Shown: positions 1 to 5,066, counted from the first letter of the stretch. The stretch: DNA of 6,054 nucleotides from Actinomycetes bacterium (GCA_021805305.1 JAJZFO010000226.1:1-6054), one strand, 5' to 3'. Notes: a model not told the origin generated them from the letters alone. Numbers and translations: made by a program.

Positions 1-95
1 TCGAGGAGACCTTCGACATCGAGGTCGCCGAGGACGAGCTGAAGGACATCACGACCGTCGGCGAAGCCTTCGAACTGATCTACGCCAAGCTGTAG
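1..95 (+). CDS. acpP: Acyl carrier protein, 3' end only (partial)
   Basis: The window opens inside a gene read in the frame starting at base 3 and ending at TAG 93-95. The 30 visible codons give a C-terminal stretch with EETFDIEV, then EDELKDITTVGEAFELI. This matches helix III and the final helix of type II acyl carrier proteins, where an acidic 'EEEFGIEI...ITTV.DAI' tail is typical. ACP carries growing acyl chains on a 4'-phosphopantetheine arm in the cytosol. The Ser-carrying DSL motif lies upstream of the window, so the prosthetic-group site cannot be checked. The next gene is a beta-ketoacyl-ACP synthase, which strongly supports the call. Its GTG start uses the last base of this stop codon (TAGTG). 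Identification rests on a short tail plus context. Confidence 0.85.
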   Translation, partial: EETFDIEVAEDELKDITTVGEAFELIYAKL

Positions 96-1294
96 TGCAG
101 GTCGCCGTCACCACTTCGGGGCCGCTGCAGGGTCGCCGGGTCGCCGTCGTCGGATTGGGTGCCTTGTCGTGCGCGGGTGTGGGCGTCGACGCCCTCTGGC
201 AGGCACTGCAGAAGGACACGGCGCCCGAGTCCAAGCGACTCTCCCCCTTTAACGCCGACCACCTTGGTGGTCCCAAGGAATTGCGACGTCTCGACCCCTT
301 CACCCTCTACGGGTTGATGGCGGCCGACGAGGCGTGGCGCCAGAGCGGTCTCGAGGGTCCCCTGCTCGACGCCGCGACGGTGGTCACCACCGGTATCGGG
401 GGCCTGCAGACCGTGTTGGAGCAGGTGCGGATCCTCAACGAGAAGGGTCCCGCGCGAGTCTCGCCCTTCATGGTCCCCATGATGATGCCCAACGCGGCCT
501 CGGCGGCCGTATCGATGCGCTTCGGTCTGGGTGGCCCGTGCGAGACGGTGACCACCGCCTGCGCGGCGGGGACCCACGCGATCGGCAACGCCGCGCGCTT
601 CGTGGCCTCGGGTCGTTCCACCTTCGCGGTGGCCGGCGGCGCGGAGGCGGTGATGGTGCAGATCGCCGAATCAGGCTTTCGCAACATGACCGCGCTCTCG
701 AACACCGAGTTCTCACGACCCTTCGACGTCGAACGCGACGGCTTCGTGATGGGCGAAGGCGCCGGCGTCTTGGTCCTGGAGGAATGGGAGCACGCGGTCG
801 CGCGCGGGGCGAACATCCTGGCCGAAGTGATCGGCGCGGCCTCGACGGCGGATTTCTACCACATCACCGCACCCGATCCCAGTGGCGCCGGGGCGATCCG
901 CTGTATGGAGACCGCGCTGTCCGACGCCGGCATCACGGCCTCGGACGTGTCCCACGTCAATGCCCACGGCACGTCGACACCTCTGAACGACCTCGCCGAG
1001 TCGGCGGCGATGCGTCACGTCTTCGCTGGCGAGGTGCCGCCGGTCACGTCGGTGAAGGGCCACCTGGGTCACTCCCTGGCCGCGGCCGGCGCACTCGAGG
1101 GCGTGGTCTCGGTGATGTCACTACGGCATCAGACGATCCCGCCCACCGCGGGCACCACGGTGGTGGACCCCGCGATCGGCCTCGATGTGGTGATCGGCGA
1201 ACCACGGCGCGCCGACTTGGACATCGTCATGTCGAACTCCTTCGGGTTCGGTGGCCACAACGGCACGGTGTTGTTCCGGCGCGTCGGCGACTGA
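95..1294 (+). CDS. fabF: Beta-ketoacyl-ACP synthase II (FabF)
   Basis: This 399-residue protein is a condensing enzyme of type II fatty-acid synthesis: decarboxylative condensation of malonyl-ACP with acyl-ACP to extend the chain by two carbons. The thiolase-fold signatures are complete. The nucleophile is Cys156 in TTACAAGTHAIG. The two catalytic histidines are His291 (NAHGTSTPLND) and His326 (KGHLGHSLAAAGA), with Lys321 between them. The gatekeeper loop NSFGFGGHNG (381-390) carries the FabF-type Phe at 385. Length is close to the usual 410-420. The GTG at 95 is the only plausible start: it lies about 14 codons before the conserved RRVAVVGLGALS strand, and no later start preserves that strand. 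There is no clear Shine-Dalgarno, so translation probably depends on ribosomes finishing the ACP gene. The closely related FabB is less likely, given the SVKGHLGHS and GFGGHN motifs and the position next to acpP. The gene ends one base before the convergent neighbour's stop. Confidence 0.95.
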   Translation: MQVAVTTSGPLQGRRVAVVGLGALSCAGVGVDALWQALQKDTAPESKRLSPFNADHLGGPKELRRLDPFTLYGLMAADEAWRQSGLEGPLLDAATVVTTGIGGLQTVLEQVRILNEKGPARVSPFMVPMMMPNAASAAVSMRFGLGGPCETVTTACAAGTHAIGNAARFVASGRSTFAVAGGAEAVMVQIAESGFRNMTALSNTEFSRPFDVERDGFVMGEGAGVLVLEEWEHAVARGANILAEVIGAASTADFYHITAPDPSGAGAIRCMETALSDAGITASDVSHVNAHGTSTPLNDLAESAAMRHVFAGEVPPVTSVKGHLGHSLAAAGALEGVVSVMSLRHQTIPPTAGTTVVDPAIGLDVVIGEPRRADLDIVMSNSFGFGGHNGTVLFRRVGD

Positions 1295-1295
1295 G

Positions 1296-1973
1296 TCAGT
1301 CCTCGCGCCCGGCGTCGTCGAGCGGCCAGGTGCGGCGAGTGACGTGGGCGTTGTCGTGGGCCCAGCGGGCGTTGGCGATGAACTCGCCCATGCGCACCGC
1401 GTCCTTCACTCCGGGCGCGCTCTCGATCCCGCCGAGGGCGTCCACCCCCCAGACGTCGTAGTTCTGCACCACGGCGATGACGCTCGACTCGTCGAGTCCC
1501 GACGCGATGACCGGGCGCAGCAGAAGTGGGTCGTTGAAGACCTCCAACCCCGCGAGCAGGTCCGCGTGGAGGTCGGATTCGGGCAGGAGGAGGTAGTCCA
1601 CGCCGAGGTCGGCCTCGTACTCGTACACCTCCTGGGGTCGCGTCACCGCGCGGATGACGGTGTGGACGCGCTCGGCCACGTAGCGCAGCGAGGCCTTCGA
1701 CACGACGCCCTCGATCTGCACGGCGCTGAGTCCGAGCGTGTTGGCGATCTGCACCACCCGTTGGGGCATCTCACTGTGGAACACGCCCACGGTGGCGACG
1801 CCACTCGGGAGGCGCCGCACGATGTCGTGGACCAGCGAGGTCGAGACCTGCCGGGCGGTCGGCCCGAAGTCGAAGCCCACCGCGTTGGCGCCCAGGGCCA
1901 CGGCGAACAGAGCGTCCGCTTCCGAGGTCACCCCCGAAACCGTGATGAACAGGCCCTCGGCGTCGAGAAGCAT
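1296..1973 (-). CDS. TrpF-fold protein (phosphoribosylanthranilate isomerase paralogue lacking catalytic residues)
   Basis: From ATG 1971-1973 this encodes 225 residues, close to usual TrpF length. The family pattern is clear. FITVSGVTSEADALFAV (9-25) matches the first strand 'VKICGIT..EDA'. GANAVGFDFGPTARQVS (28-44) matches 'GADAIGFVF.. SPR.V'. TVGVF (61-65), VQIEG (85-89), ASGLDESSV (157-165), GVDALGGIE (176-184) and APGVKD (186-191) follow in TrpF order. However, the catalytic Cys of 'KICG' is Ser13, and the segment that should carry GG(T/S)G and the catalytic Asp of 'FDW' (about 128-147) has neither. The Arg of 'SPR' (Arg41), Asp178 and the C-terminal phosphate-binding loops remain. It is therefore probably not a functional tryptophan-pathway isomerase; a phosphorylated ligand may still bind. 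The start is fixed by AGGAGGT five bases upstream. The gene follows the ygfZ-like gene by 22 bases and is probably cotranscribed with it. True function is unknown. Confidence 0.75.
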   Translation of the reverse strand: MLLDAEGLFITVSGVTSEADALFAVALGANAVGFDFGPTARQVSTSLVHDIVRRLPSGVATVGVFHSEMPQRVVQIANTLGLSAVQIEGVVSKASLRYVAERVHTVIRAVTRPQEVYEYEADLGVDYLLLPESDLHADLLAGLEVFNDPLLLRPVIASGLDESSVIAVVQNYDVWGVDALGGIESAPGVKDAVRMGEFIANARWAHDNAHVTRRTWPLDDAGRED

Positions 1974-1978
1974 CGGCG

Positions 1979-1985
1979 ACCTCCT
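1979..1985 (-). promoter_or_regulatory. Strong ribosome binding site for the TrpF-like gene
   Basis: Read on the minus strand, this is AGGAGGT, a near-perfect anti-16S match, separated by CGCCG from the ATG at 1973. It sits in the 22-base gap after the ygfZ-like stop and decides the start: the frame is open back to 2069, but the 32 extra residues would overlap the upstream gene and have no TrpF homology. Confidence 0.85.
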
Positions 1986-1995
1986 GACCCTCAGG

Positions 1996-2733
1996 CTAAC
2001 GGGCGTGCGACCTCGGGTCGTGGAGCAGTTCCACGCGCACGTCGTCGACGACCCCGGCCCACTCCTCACCGAGCAGGGTGCGATGCACCACGGCGAGGGC
2101 GACGTACTCCCCAGTGTCCGGCGAGGCGACCACGGTCGTCACGCCCTGCAGCGCCCGTTCGCCGCTCGGTCCCGCCCCTTCGAGCACCCGGGCCATCTCG
2201 TTGAGGTCCTGACCGCGCACGCGCGCCAGACGGAAGGGGACGTTCCCACCGCGACTGTCCAGGCGACCCACCAGCTCCTGTCCGGTGAAGCAACCCTTGG
2301 TGAAGGAGACGTGCTCGTCCACGAAGTACTGACCGAAGGAGTGCGCACCCAGGCCCCGGGCGAATTCGCGCGGGCCCGGTGCTCCCGCATCCACCTGCTG
2401 GCCGACGCTGGTGTAGGGCCCGTCGGCCTCTCCCGCGCCACGCAGTTCGCACTGGGTGCGCAGCAGGAACCGTCGCAACGCCGAGAGGGTGGTCTCGAGC
2501 GCCTCGGCGCGCACCACGAGGTCCACCCCCTCGCGGGCCGCGCGACAAGAGAGTGAGGTCACGACCTCGCCCGCGGGGGTGAGCAGGAGACCGCGGCGCC
2601 ACTCGTGCGAGGACAGCGAGTTGACGTCGCAGGAGAGCTGGCCCTGGAGGAAGGCGAGGGTGTCGGTGCCGCGCGCCTCGATCGTGCGCCAGCGAACCGG
2701 CTCGTCCGCGGCGAGGAGGGGTGCGTTGTTCAT
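1996..2733 (-). CDS. ygfZ: YgfZ/GcvT-like folate-binding protein (Fe-S enzyme maintenance)
   Basis: This 245-residue protein belongs to the YgfZ/IBA57 branch of the aminomethyltransferase (GcvT) superfamily. The diagnostic motif is KGCFTGQE at 146-153, preceded by VSFT, with the conserved Cys148. The N-terminal part contains LAFLQGQLSCDV (26-37) and LLTPAGEVV (50-58), matching the family's 'FLQGQ.T.D' and 'GR..' segments. In E. coli, YgfZ supports the assembly or repair of some iron-sulfur enzymes such as MiaB, in a tetrahydrofolate-linked way. The same role here is inference. It is compact: the E. coli protein has 326 residues, so the C-terminal barrel appears shortened. The ATG at 2733-2731 gives a natural N terminus. 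There is no Shine-Dalgarno upstream; a TACTGT hexamer ends eight bases before the ATG, suggesting a leaderless mRNA. The TrpF-like gene follows. Confidence 0.88.
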   Translation of the reverse strand: MNNAPLLAADEPVRWRTIEARGTDTLAFLQGQLSCDVNSLSSHEWRRGLLLTPAGEVVTSLSCRAAREGVDLVVRAEALETTLSALRRFLLRTQCELRGAGEADGPYTSVGQQVDAGAPGPREFARGLGAHSFGQYFVDEHVSFTKGCFTGQELVGRLDSRGGNVPFRLARVRGQDLNEMARVLEGAGPSGERALQGVTTVVASPDTGEYVALAVVHRTLLGEEWAGVVDDVRVELLHDPRSHAR

Positions 2734-2740
2734 GGACCAT

Positions 2741-2748
2741 TACAGTAT
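2741..2748. promoter_or_regulatory. Candidate bidirectional -10 element between the ygfZ-like gene and the small gene
   Basis: The 57-base divergent gap 2734-2790 contains one AT-rich core, TACAGTAT at 2741-2748. On the plus strand TACAGT (2741-2746) fits the TAnnnT -10 consensus. On the minus strand TACTGT (2747-2742) fits it equally, offset by one base. The minus-strand start site would fall about at the ATG at 2733 (leaderless). The plus-strand start would fall near 2753, leaving about 38 bases of leader. I see no good TTGACA-like -35 on either side. This is prediction from pattern and spacing only. Confidence 0.4.
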
Positions 2749-2790
2749 GCGTCCACGCGGCCGCACGCGCCGTGGGGAAAGTGTGATCCG

Positions 2791-2976
2791 ATGTCGACAC
2801 AAACCGAGCTCAACACCATCACCTCGACCCTGGGCGAGGTGGCCACCAGGATCACGGCACTGGTCGAGAGTGAAGGTCCCCAGATGGAGAGTGACGTCTA
2901 CAGCGAACTCGTCGCCGCCGAGCGCACGATCGGGGCGCTGCTGCGACGACTCAACCGCGCCGCTCGTCGGATCTGA
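2791..2976 (+). CDS. Small protein of unknown function (61 aa), upstream of mshD
   Basis: From ATG 2791 to TGA 2974-2976 this gives a 61-residue protein beginning MSTQTELNTITSTLGEVA. I do not recognise a family. Codon use is strongly G/C at third positions, like the flanking genes, which argues that the frame is real. The sequence looks wholly helical. A first heptad-like segment runs over about residues 6-27 (L, I, L, V, I, L, V spacing). A short break at GPQ (29-31) follows, then a second helix ending in LLRRLNRAARRI, which is strongly basic. A small helical dimer, or a protein touching membrane or nucleic acid through its basic tail, is possible but unproven. There is no Cys and no signal peptide. 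A weak GGGGAAAG (2774-2781) lies nine bases before the ATG. It starts 57 bases from the divergent ygfZ-like gene and ends 24 bases before mshD, so it could share a transcript with mshD. Confidence 0.65.
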   Translation: MSTQTELNTITSTLGEVATRITALVESEGPQMESDVYSELVAAERTIGALLRRLNRAARRI

Positions 2977-2988
2977 CGTGGTGAACAC

Positions 2989-2994
2989 TAACCT
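2989..2994 (+). promoter_or_regulatory. Candidate leaderless -10 element for mshD
   Basis: TAACCT at 2989-2994 fits TAnnnT and stands six bases before the mshD ATG at 3001. A start site about seven bases downstream would coincide with the ATG. No Shine-Dalgarno is visible in the 24-base gap, which favours either a leaderless mRNA or readthrough from the small gene. No convincing -35 is seen. Confidence 0.35.
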
Positions 2995-3000
2995 CAGTCC

Positions 3001-3837
3001 ATGGACATTTCCTGGCAACGCACGATGGCGCTGAGCGCGCCCGAGCGACTGCAGGTCCTGAATCTGATCAATCGCACCGAGGCGAATCTCGGGCGCGAGG
3101 CCCTCGACGAGACGCGTCGTCGCACGGTCGTCCACGGTTGGCGCGGTGAGCATTGGCTACGTTGCGAGGGCTCCGAGGTCGTGCAGTACGCGCTGGTGCA
3201 GGGCCAGGAGCACGCCACCTTGGAGATGTGCGGCGGGGGCTTCGACTCCACCCTCTTGGACCTCGTGCTGGAGGAGCATGAGGTCGTGGACTGGTGGACG
3301 CGTGACAGCGACGGGTCCTTCGAGAACGTCGTGCGCACGCTGCAACTGATGACGATCAACCTCCCGGTGCCCGTCGCTGACGTGCCCGCCGACGCCGTCG
3401 TGCGCAACTTCGACGCGGGTATCGACGACGCGGCGTGGTTGGCGCAGAACAACGCCGCCTTCGCCGATCACCCCGAACAGGGTGCGTGGCGCCTCGACGA
3501 CCTCGAGGAGCGCATCCGCGAACCCTGGTTCGACCCGTCGGGATTCCTCGTGCTCGAGATCGACGGCCGCATCGCGGCGTCGTGCTGGACCAAGGTCCAC
3601 GAGTTGCACCCCGAGCGCTTCGGGGAGATCTACGTGATCTCGGTCGACCCGGCGTTCCAGGGGCGAGGACTCGGGCGCGTCATGCTCACCCGGGGCCTGC
3701 AGTACCTGCGCCAACGCGGCGTGCATCGCGCCGTGTTGTTCGTCGACGCCGACAACCTCAGCGCGCAGTCGCTCTATCGCAGCCTCGGCTTCAGCGTGGA
3801 GCGTGAGGACCAACTGCTGCGCTTCGCTCGCGACTAG
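3001..3837 (+). CDS. mshD: Mycothiol synthase (MshD), tandem GNAT acetyltransferase
   Basis: This 278-residue protein catalyses the last step of mycothiol synthesis: transfer of acetyl from acetyl-CoA to Cys-GlcN-inositol (EC 2.3.1.189) in the cytosol. The C-terminal GNAT domain (about 132-275) is highly characteristic. It has NNAAFADHPEQGAW (150-163) and EPWFDPSGFLVLE (174-186). CWTKVHELHP (195-204), GEIYVISVDPAFQGRGLG (208-225, with the CoA loop QGRGLG) and DNLSAQSLYRSLGF (251-264) follow. The N-terminal GNAT domain (about 10-125) is present but worn. In place of a Q/RxxGxG CoA loop it has MCGGGFDSTLL, although LQLMTINLPVP at its end still matches the family's linker. Members are usually around 290-320 residues, so this one is a little short. 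An in-frame TAA lies at 2989-2991, just ahead of ATG 3001, so this is the most upstream start. The stop overlaps the convergent transporter's stop in CTAG. Confidence 0.93.
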   Translation: MDISWQRTMALSAPERLQVLNLINRTEANLGREALDETRRRTVVHGWRGEHWLRCEGSEVVQYALVQGQEHATLEMCGGGFDSTLLDLVLEEHEVVDWWTRDSDGSFENVVRTLQLMTINLPVPVADVPADAVVRNFDAGIDDAAWLAQNNAAFADHPEQGAWRLDDLEERIREPWFDPSGFLVLEIDGRIAASCWTKVHELHPERFGEIYVISVDPAFQGRGLGRVMLTRGLQYLRQRGVHRAVLFVDADNLSAQSLYRSLGFSVEREDQLLRFARD

Positions 3838-4535
3838 TGGGTCCCGATCAGGCGTCCCACGGCGAAGGTGACCGTGGCCGCCAGGCCGGTCACCACGACC
3901 TGGCGTAGCGCCCACTTGACGGTGCCGCGTCGCGTGAACAGGCCGATGGCGCCGCCGACGCTGGCCGAACCGACCCCGGCCAGGCCGACCGACCACCAGA
4001 CCTCGTTGCCGTGCGAGGTCCATATCCACGGCAACAGAGGGATCAGCGCGCCCAGGGAGAACGTGGCCAGCGACGAGAACGCGGCCGCCCACGGTGATCC
4101 CGTGCTCGAGGGGTCGACGCCCAACTCCTCTCGAACGTGCGTCTGCAGCGCCAACTCCGGGTCACGCATCAGGTCGACCGAGAGGCGTTCGGCCAGCTCG
4201 TACTCGATGCCGCGGCGCACGAACATCTCGCGCAGCTCGTTCTGCTCCTCGACCGGGTCCTCGGCGAGGGAGCGGCGCTCCACGCCGATCTCGTACTCGA
4301 GGAGTTCCTTGGTCGCGCGCATCGAGAGGTACTCGCCGCTCGCCATGGAGAATCCCCCGGCGATCAACGCGGCGACGCCCGCGAGGCGCACCACGTTGTG
4401 TCCCGGTGAGGCCCCGGCGAAGCCGAGCAGGAACGACGTGTTGGTGACGAGTCCGTCGCTCACCCCGAAGATACCGGCACGGATCCAGCCGTCGGCGACC
4501 TGACGGTGGTGTTCTGATTCGGAGTGGTCGGCCAT
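3834..4535 (-). CDS. VIT1/CCC1-family iron/manganese transporter
   Basis: This 233-residue membrane protein matches the vacuolar-iron-transporter family, which moves Fe2+ and/or Mn2+ out of the cytosol, probably by proton exchange. Five hydrophobic segments are visible: about 18-41 (GIFGVSDGLVTNTSFLLGFAGA), 48-70 (AGVAALIAGGFSMASGEYL), 148-172, 180-200 and 208-231. The GVSDGL motif carries Asp27, and GGFSMASGEYLS carries Met64 and Glu68; these correspond to the ion-path residues of the family. Between TM2 and TM3 (about 75-145) is a soluble, Glu-rich helical domain (for example EDPVEEQNELREMF and RGIEYELAERL), matching the cytoplasmic metal-binding domain. Length and topology are normal. The short His-containing N terminus (DHSESEHHR) is unremarkable. 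There is no Shine-Dalgarno before ATG 4535-4533; a TAAACT hexamer lies seven bases upstream, suggesting a leaderless mRNA. It is convergent with mshD (four-base overlap) and divergent from the hydratase gene. Whether it prefers iron or manganese cannot be told. Confidence 0.92.
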   Translation of the reverse strand: MADHSESEHHRQVADGWIRAGIFGVSDGLVTNTSFLLGFAGASPGHNVVRLAGVAALIAGGFSMASGEYLSMRATKELLEYEIGVERRSLAEDPVEEQNELREMFVRRGIEYELAERLSVDLMRDPELALQTHVREELGVDPSSTGSPWAAAFSSLATFSLGALIPLLPWIWTSHGNEVWWSVGLAGVGSASVGGAIGLFTRRGTVKWALRQVVVTGLAATVTFAVGRLIGTH

Positions 4536-4542
4536 GGGGGCG

Positions 4543-4548
4543 AGTTTA
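4543..4548 (-). promoter_or_regulatory. Candidate leaderless -10 element for the VIT1-family gene
   Basis: The minus strand reads TAAACT here, fitting TAnnnT, with seven bases (CGCCCCC) before the ATG. The expected transcription start therefore falls at or within a base or two of the start codon. The seven bases cannot act as a Shine-Dalgarno. No clear -35 was found at 16-18 bases. Confidence 0.42.
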
Positions 4549-4585
4549 GGACTCTCGGCCCAACCGACTTAGCGCTCCTGACCAG

Positions 4586-4591
4586 TAATCT
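4586..4591 (+). promoter_or_regulatory. Candidate -10 element for the hydratase-menG-menF operon
   Basis: TAATCT in the 72-base divergent gap (4536-4607) fits TAnnnT and is the best plus-strand hexamer there. A weak -35 could be CCGACT (4564-4569) at 16 bases. The predicted start would lie near 4598, uncomfortably close to the Shine-Dalgarno at 4597-4603, so the real promoter may be elsewhere. Confidence 0.3.
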
Positions 4592-4596
4592 GACGT

Positions 4597-4603
4597 GGGA
4601 GGT
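4597..4603 (+). promoter_or_regulatory. Ribosome binding site fixing the TTG start of the hydratase gene
   Basis: GGGAGGT is followed by TACG and then TTG at 4608. GGAGG to the start codon is five bases, which is normal spacing. It selects TTG over the in-frame GTG at 4524, which would run into the divergent VIT1-family gene and add 28 residues with no family match. Confidence 0.75.
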
Positions 4604-4607
4604 TACG

Positions 4608-5066
4608 TTGTCACCAAGAATTCATTCAATCAATGAGATTCGTTCGCTCGCCGGCGCGTCGCTGGGACCTTCCGACTACGTGAGGGTGTCCGCGGAGCGG
4701 ATTCGCGCCTTCGCCGACGCCACGGATGACCACCAATGGATCCACGTCGACGAGGAACGCGCGCACGCGGGACCCTTCGGGGGAACGATCGCGCACGGCT
4801 ACCTGATCCTCTCCCTGATCCCCGCGCTGTTGAACGAGGTCCTCGAGGTGAGCGAACCCGGGACGCGCATCAACTACGGTCTCAACCGCGTGCGCTTCGT
4901 CTCACCGGTGCCCGCGGGGAGCGACGTGCGTCTCGTGGCCACGATCGCGGACGTCACGGCGGCGGGCGAGGGTTGGCAGATCGTGTTCGACGTGACCCTC
5001 GAGATTCGTGACCACGACAAGCCCGCCTGCGTGGCCCAGGTCCTCTACCGTTGGTACCCCTCGTGA
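4608..5066 (+). CDS. MaoC-like (R)-specific enoyl-CoA/ACP hydratase, HtdZ/NodN-like
   Basis: From the TTG start this is a 152-residue single hot-dog-fold hydratase, the normal length for the NodN/HtdZ group. The hydratase motif is ATDDHQWIHVDEERA (38-52), with probable catalytic Asp41 and His46. It is followed by AGPFGGTIAHGYLILSL (54-70). INYGLNRVRFVSPVPAG (88-104) and KPACVAQVLYRWY (138-150) also match. From memory this resembles M. tuberculosis HtdZ (Rv0130) over its whole length, including the N terminus, which supports the TTG start. The family hydrates trans-2-enoyl thioesters to (R)-3-hydroxyacyl thioesters; the substrate here is unknown. The first dozen codons are clearly richer in A+T than the rest of the window. 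The stop overlaps the menG start in GTGA, so it is probably translated together with the menaquinone genes. Confidence 0.88.
   Translation: MSPRIHSINEIRSLAGASLGPSDYVRVSAERIRAFADATDDHQWIHVDEERAHAGPFGGTIAHGYLILSLIPALLNEVLEVSEPGTRINYGLNRVRFVSPVPAGSDVRLVATIADVTAAGEGWQIVFDVTLEIRDHDKPACVAQVLYRWYPS

Noticed and set aside
334..1461. Long plus-strand open frame (375 codons) overlapping fabF
   Set aside because: It is a frame shadow of fabF: Arg/Gly-rich, low-complexity translation with no motif, while the fabF frame has every catalytic residue.
1296..1973. Calling the TrpF-like gene a functional trpF
   Set aside because: The catalytic Cys is Ser and the catalytic Asp region is not recognisable, so the symbol would overstate what the sequence supports.
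1974..2069. Longer start for the TrpF-like gene at 2069
   Set aside because: It would overlap the ygfZ-like gene by over 70 bases and add residues without TrpF homology; the AGGAGGT site points to ATG 1973.
1251..2556. Plus-strand open frames opposite the TrpF-like and ygfZ-like genes (1251-2204 and 1738-2556)
   Set aside because: They are antisense shadows with His/Arg/Pro-rich composition; the minus-strand frames carry clear family motifs.
2753..2775. Inverted repeat CCACG...CGTGG and the GCGGCCGC palindrome in the divergent gap, as a possible operator or hairpin
   Set aside because: The stem is only five pairs with a 13-base loop, and GC-rich short palindromes are expected by chance at this composition.
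3157..4092. Long minus-strand open frame (311 codons) across mshD and the transporter
   Set aside because: It is an antisense shadow in high-GC DNA. It crosses two well-supported genes and its translation resembles no family.
4571..4576. AGCGCT palindrome in the second divergent gap as an operator half-site
   Set aside because: A single six-base palindrome without flanking symmetry is not enough to support an operator.
4524..4607. GTG start at 4524 for the hydratase
   Set aside because: It overlaps the divergent transporter start and adds a 28-residue unrelated tail; GGGAGGT plus TTG 4608 gives the family's normal N terminus.
5051..5062. TTG start at 5051 for menG
   Set aside because: It adds only four residues and has no better ribosome site; the GTGA overlap at 5063 is the more usual coupling.
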